From CALGLS01 sp045105695 (lineage in GTDB: Bacteria; Bacteroidota; Bacteroidia; Chitinophagales; Saprospiraceae), in the NCBI GenBank assembly GCA_045105695.1, contig JBGCDT010000539.1:1-23416 (forward strand): a stretch of 23,416 nt of DNA, written 5' to 3'. Positions 21,601 through 23,416 of the stretch are shown one piece after another. Both the position numbers and the translations under genes were made by a program. Position 1 is the stretch's first letter, and each line of letters starts with the position of its first letter. A model generated the notes under the pieces. The model worked only from the letters and a program-made list of their open reading frames with translations, had not been told where the DNA came from and made no database searches.

Positions 21601-23416
21601 ACTATCACCGTTTCTACGAAAGTGAATAGCAGTTCTGATGATGCTGAAGAAAAAGCAAATGGCGCTGTAAGTTTAAGCAGTACAGACTTAGAGTTGGTAA
21701 GAGAAAATACGATGCAGACCGTTGGAATTCGTTTTGCAAATGCAAATATTCCTATGAATGCTACTATTGTTTCTGCACATATCCAGTTTACGACAGACGA
21801 AGCTGTAAACGAAAATCCAGCTGCGCTTACTATTTATGGAGAAGCTAATGCAAGCCCTCTGACTTTTGTAAAAGAGACCATAAATATCACAAGTCGTTCA
21901 AAAACAACTGCTTATGCAGATTGGCAACCCGAGGAATGGAATCAGGTAGGCGCGCAAAACAGCTTCCAGAGAACAGCCGACCTATCCTTGATCGTTCAGG
22001 AATTAATAGAACAGTCAGGATATCAGTCTGGCAATGCACTTGTCTTTCTAATCGAAGGAACGGGTAGGAGAGTGGCGGAGTCTTACAACGGATCTGTTGA
22101 CAATGCTCCTGAATTGGTGGTGACTTATAGTAACAATGTACAAAGCTTTGATTGTCCAGTTTTGTCATTGAATGTCGGAGATGTATGTGATGATAACAAT
22201 GCTTCTACAAATAATGATATAATAACTTCGGATTGTGAATGTCAGGGGACTACGTCTTTTGATTGTCCAATTTTGTCATTGAATGTAGGAGATGTATGTG
22301 ATGATAACAATGCTTCTACAACTAATGATATAGTAACTTCGGATTGTGAATGTCAGGGGGAAATCATTCCTTCTTCCTCTACGGATATAGTTGTCTCAGT
22401 TAGTAGTGGAAACGATGATGCTGAAGAAAAACTAAATTCAGGAACTGTTCGAACGAATAGCAGTGACCTTGAATTAGCGGAAGACAATGGCATGGAACAA
22501 CTTATTGGGATTCGATTTGCAAACCCAATGTTGCCATTAGGTGCCGTTATAGAAAACGCTTATATTCAGTTTACTTCAGAAGACAACGAAAATGTAAACC
22601 CTTGTATCCTGAATATCTATGGAGAGTTATCACCAAATTCTGTTGCATTTGCGCAAAGCAATAATAACATCAGTGATAGAACAAAGACAGTAACTACAGT
22701 ATCATGGAACCCAACTGAAGAGTGGGAGGAGGGCGAAGATGGTGTTCATCAGCAAACAACAAACATTGCGAGCTTAATTCAGGAAGTAATTAATCAACCA
22801 GATTATTTATATAACAATGCTATTACAATTTTGATTGACGGAACGGGGATGCGGGCAGCGGAGTCTTTTGAGGGCAATCCGAACGCTGCTGCTAAACTAA
22901 TGATCACTTACAATTCTAATTGCGAAGATGATGATAACGACGGTATTTGTAATGCAGTTGATCCTTGTCCAGACTTATCAGGAATACCAGGAGATAGCTG
23001 TGATGATGGCGATCCAGATACTTTTAATGACCTCATTCAAAATGATTGTAGTTGTGCTGGAGAAATTCCAACAGGCTTTGGTTGCGCTCAAATAAACGCT
23101 ACGGAAAACGATGCTGAAGAAAAACCAAACGGAACAGTAAACCTAACCAGTAGTGACCTAGAATTAGCTGAAGAAAATCAAGATCAGATCATCGGTCTTC
23201 GCTTTGAGGGTTTACAAATTCCGCAAGGAGCTATTATTAGTAGTGCTGATGTACAATTTACGGTAGATGAAGCGAAGAACGTAAGTCCTTGTGAATTAAC
23301 GATCTATGGAGAGCTACATGAAGACCCAGGGCCATTTACAGCGAACAATGGAAATATTAGTGGTAGAGTTAAGACCAGTACTTATTTATCGTGGATGCCA
23401 GAGGAGTGGCCAATGG
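18655..23416 (+). CDS. Giant secreted purple-acid-phosphatase-like multidomain protein, 3' end missing
   Basis: At least 1587 residues are coded and the frame is open at the window end. A signal peptide (1-23, ending LSAQ) precedes a fibronectin-like N-domain of the purple acid phosphatase kind (ITRGPYLQ, LEPNTTYYYAIG). The phosphatase domain has every expected metal ligand: GDAG (D127), GDNAY (D159, Y162), GNHD (N194), FHHPVY (H278/H279) and GHSHTYQR (H319, H321). An immunoglobulin-like domain (about 430-517) and a calcium motif DVDGDGTPDDEDVC follow. From residue 535 on there are ten cysteine-rich modules (CDDxNxxTxxDxxxxxCxCxG) and four copies of a beta-rich domain of about 165 residues starting DDAEE (near 656, 995, 1254 and 1486). 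Phosphate-ester hydrolysis outside the cell is a family inference. A T9SS tail is expected beyond the window but not seen. Confidence 0.9.
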   Translation, partial: MNKKHYKTLLALLCLFTTQLSAQEITRGPYLQAVCQETINVRWRTNTATDSKVWYGNTPNDLSQIAESLIITEEHEVALIGLEPNTTYYYAIGNADGQLAGGTEAYYFGTSPLPETGEPVTIWALGDAGRKNENQRAVRDAFYSYQGNTPINLILTMGDNAYTDGTDSEFQDAWFENMYEDRLINSPLFMTYGNHDGGAADGEDGTGVYFDIFTMPTDGACGGVPSANESYYSFDYGDVHCISINSWDVDRSPDSPMVQWLEEDLAANDRIWTIVNFHHPVYDGRNDIDSDNKSLNVEMRESVVPLFDQYGVDLVLMGHSHTYQRSYLIDGHYGMSPTFDPTTMGIDMGNGQIDGDGAYQKEDGKGVVYVIAGTAGTVNSVDNLYHPVMYHNSLTLGSFIVDITHDQLDAKFLTEDGIIDDYFTITKDIPPVQLVRITNPLQGFTNPQSAIITTEVGEQVSSVSEVEFFINENSIGVDQTFPFTMDYTFTVEGAYDIEIIANTNFGIYTDSVHIVIGDQVYLSDVDGDGTPDDEDVCDGTLEPGTICNDNNTATYDDVFTENCICEGTPYDCPVLLTDIGTPCDDNDPATYDDIVNGNCNCAGIPFDCPDELANTGTPCDDNDPNTFGEVLTADCQCLGFTVSNVITTTILLQQPSDDAEEDVDGSMNLNSSDLEMVRDDSNQTIGLHYAAANIPQGAYIIEARLQFTVDEIDTENTILNIWGELSTNGTTFTSSNGNITERLKTSSSITWVVSDWLNIDNKGDLQKSPDLNSIIQEIIQQSDYTSDSPITFVLEGTGKRVAQSKDKYLSDGPELVLTYGFPCVDTDNDGVCDSDDLCPDTPGSIGESCDDGDPATTNDVYNGNCECVGTAYDCSIAQANIGSPCDDSNAGTYNDAIDENCNCIGTAYDCPDLMADFGSSCNDNNASTYNDLIDGDCNCSGTVYDCETLQANIGTTCNDNNNNTTNDVITSNCQCEGELITGTITVSTKVNSSSDDAEEKANGAVSLSSTDLELVRENTMQTVGIRFANANIPMNATIVSAHIQFTTDEAVNENPAALTIYGEANASPLTFVKETINITSRSKTTAYADWQPEEWNQVGAQNSFQRTADLSLIVQELIEQSGYQSGNALVFLIEGTGRRVAESYNGSVDNAPELVVTYSNNVQSFDCPVLSLNVGDVCDDNNASTNNDIITSDCECQGTTSFDCPILSLNVGDVCDDNNASTTNDIVTSDCECQGEIIPSSSTDIVVSVSSGNDDAEEKLNSGTVRTNSSDLELAEDNGMEQLIGIRFANPMLPLGAVIENAYIQFTSEDNENVNPCILNIYGELSPNSVAFAQSNNNISDRTKTVTTVSWNPTEEWEEGEDGVHQQTTNIASLIQEVINQPDYLYNNAITILIDGTGMRAAESFEGNPNAAAKLMITYNSNCEDDDNDGICNAVDPCPDLSGIPGDSCDDGDPDTFNDLIQNDCSCAGEIPTGFGCAQINATENDAEEKPNGTVNLTSSDLELAEENQDQIIGLRFEGLQIPQGAIISSADVQFTVDEAKNVSPCELTIYGELHEDPGPFTANNGNISGRVKTSTYLSWMPEEWPM
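22147..22360 (+). repeat. 111-base in-frame tandem duplication
   Basis: Two neighbouring copies, starting at 22147 and 22258, code for FDCPxLSLNVGDVCDDNNAS modules. They differ at only four positions in about 102 compared bases, far less than the other cysteine-rich modules of the same protein, so the duplication is recent. Confidence 0.93.

Overview
The window looks like a Bacteroidota chromosome, most plausibly a Saprospiria/Lewinella-like marine or sludge bacterium. The lineage is inferred, not shown. The reasons are: secreted proteins with FG-GAP repeats and a C-terminal type IX secretion (T9SS) sorting domain; an OmpA protein with thrombospondin-3 calcium repeats; lumazine synthase next to a membrane-anchored TPR protein; start codons without Shine-Dalgarno sequences; and one promoter of the Bacteroidota type (TTG / TAnnTTTR). 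No phage, insertion sequence, CRISPR array, rRNA or tRNA was recognised.

Layout. 1-1035 (+) is the 3' part of NADP-type glutamate dehydrogenase. 1146-4795 (all minus) holds a stand-alone B3/4 tRNA-synthetase-like domain, a metallo-beta-lactamase-fold hydrolase, lumazine synthase (ribH) and a TPR protein. 5053-7773 (-) is a secreted seven-repeat FG-GAP protein with a T9SS tail. 8210-9250 (-) is the pyruvate dehydrogenase E1 alpha subunit without its partners. 9530-11958 (-) holds flavin prenyltransferase UbiX, a lipoprotein phosphoesterase and a two-helix coiled-coil membrane protein. 12492-13997 (+) is the OmpA protein, convergent with a methyltransferase (14077-14862, -). 15039-17053 (-) is a small operon of a DsbA-like thiol oxidoreductase, a secreted transglutaminase-like protein and a tiny, apparently frameshifted membrane protein whose start overlaps the previous stop (ATGA). 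17737-18189 (-) is a single-domain response regulator. 18655 to the end (+) is a very large secreted purple-acid-phosphatase-like protein, cut off by the window, built from interleaved cysteine-rich and beta-sandwich modules.

The genes are mostly unrelated housekeeping and envelope functions, not one pathway. The unusual content lies between genes. Several gaps carry long imperfect inverted repeats built of short repeating units; the units differ from gap to gap while the arrangement is similar. A separate palindromic element of about 125-150 bp occurs twice, at 3625 and 12199, and part of its core recurs inside another inverted repeat at 2881. Between the response regulator and the DsbA gene there are three minus-strand terminators in a row but no recognisable gene to account for two of them, which suggests small RNAs. 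Several terminator hairpins pair fully, by G-U wobble, only in the RNA of one strand, so they reveal their own orientation.
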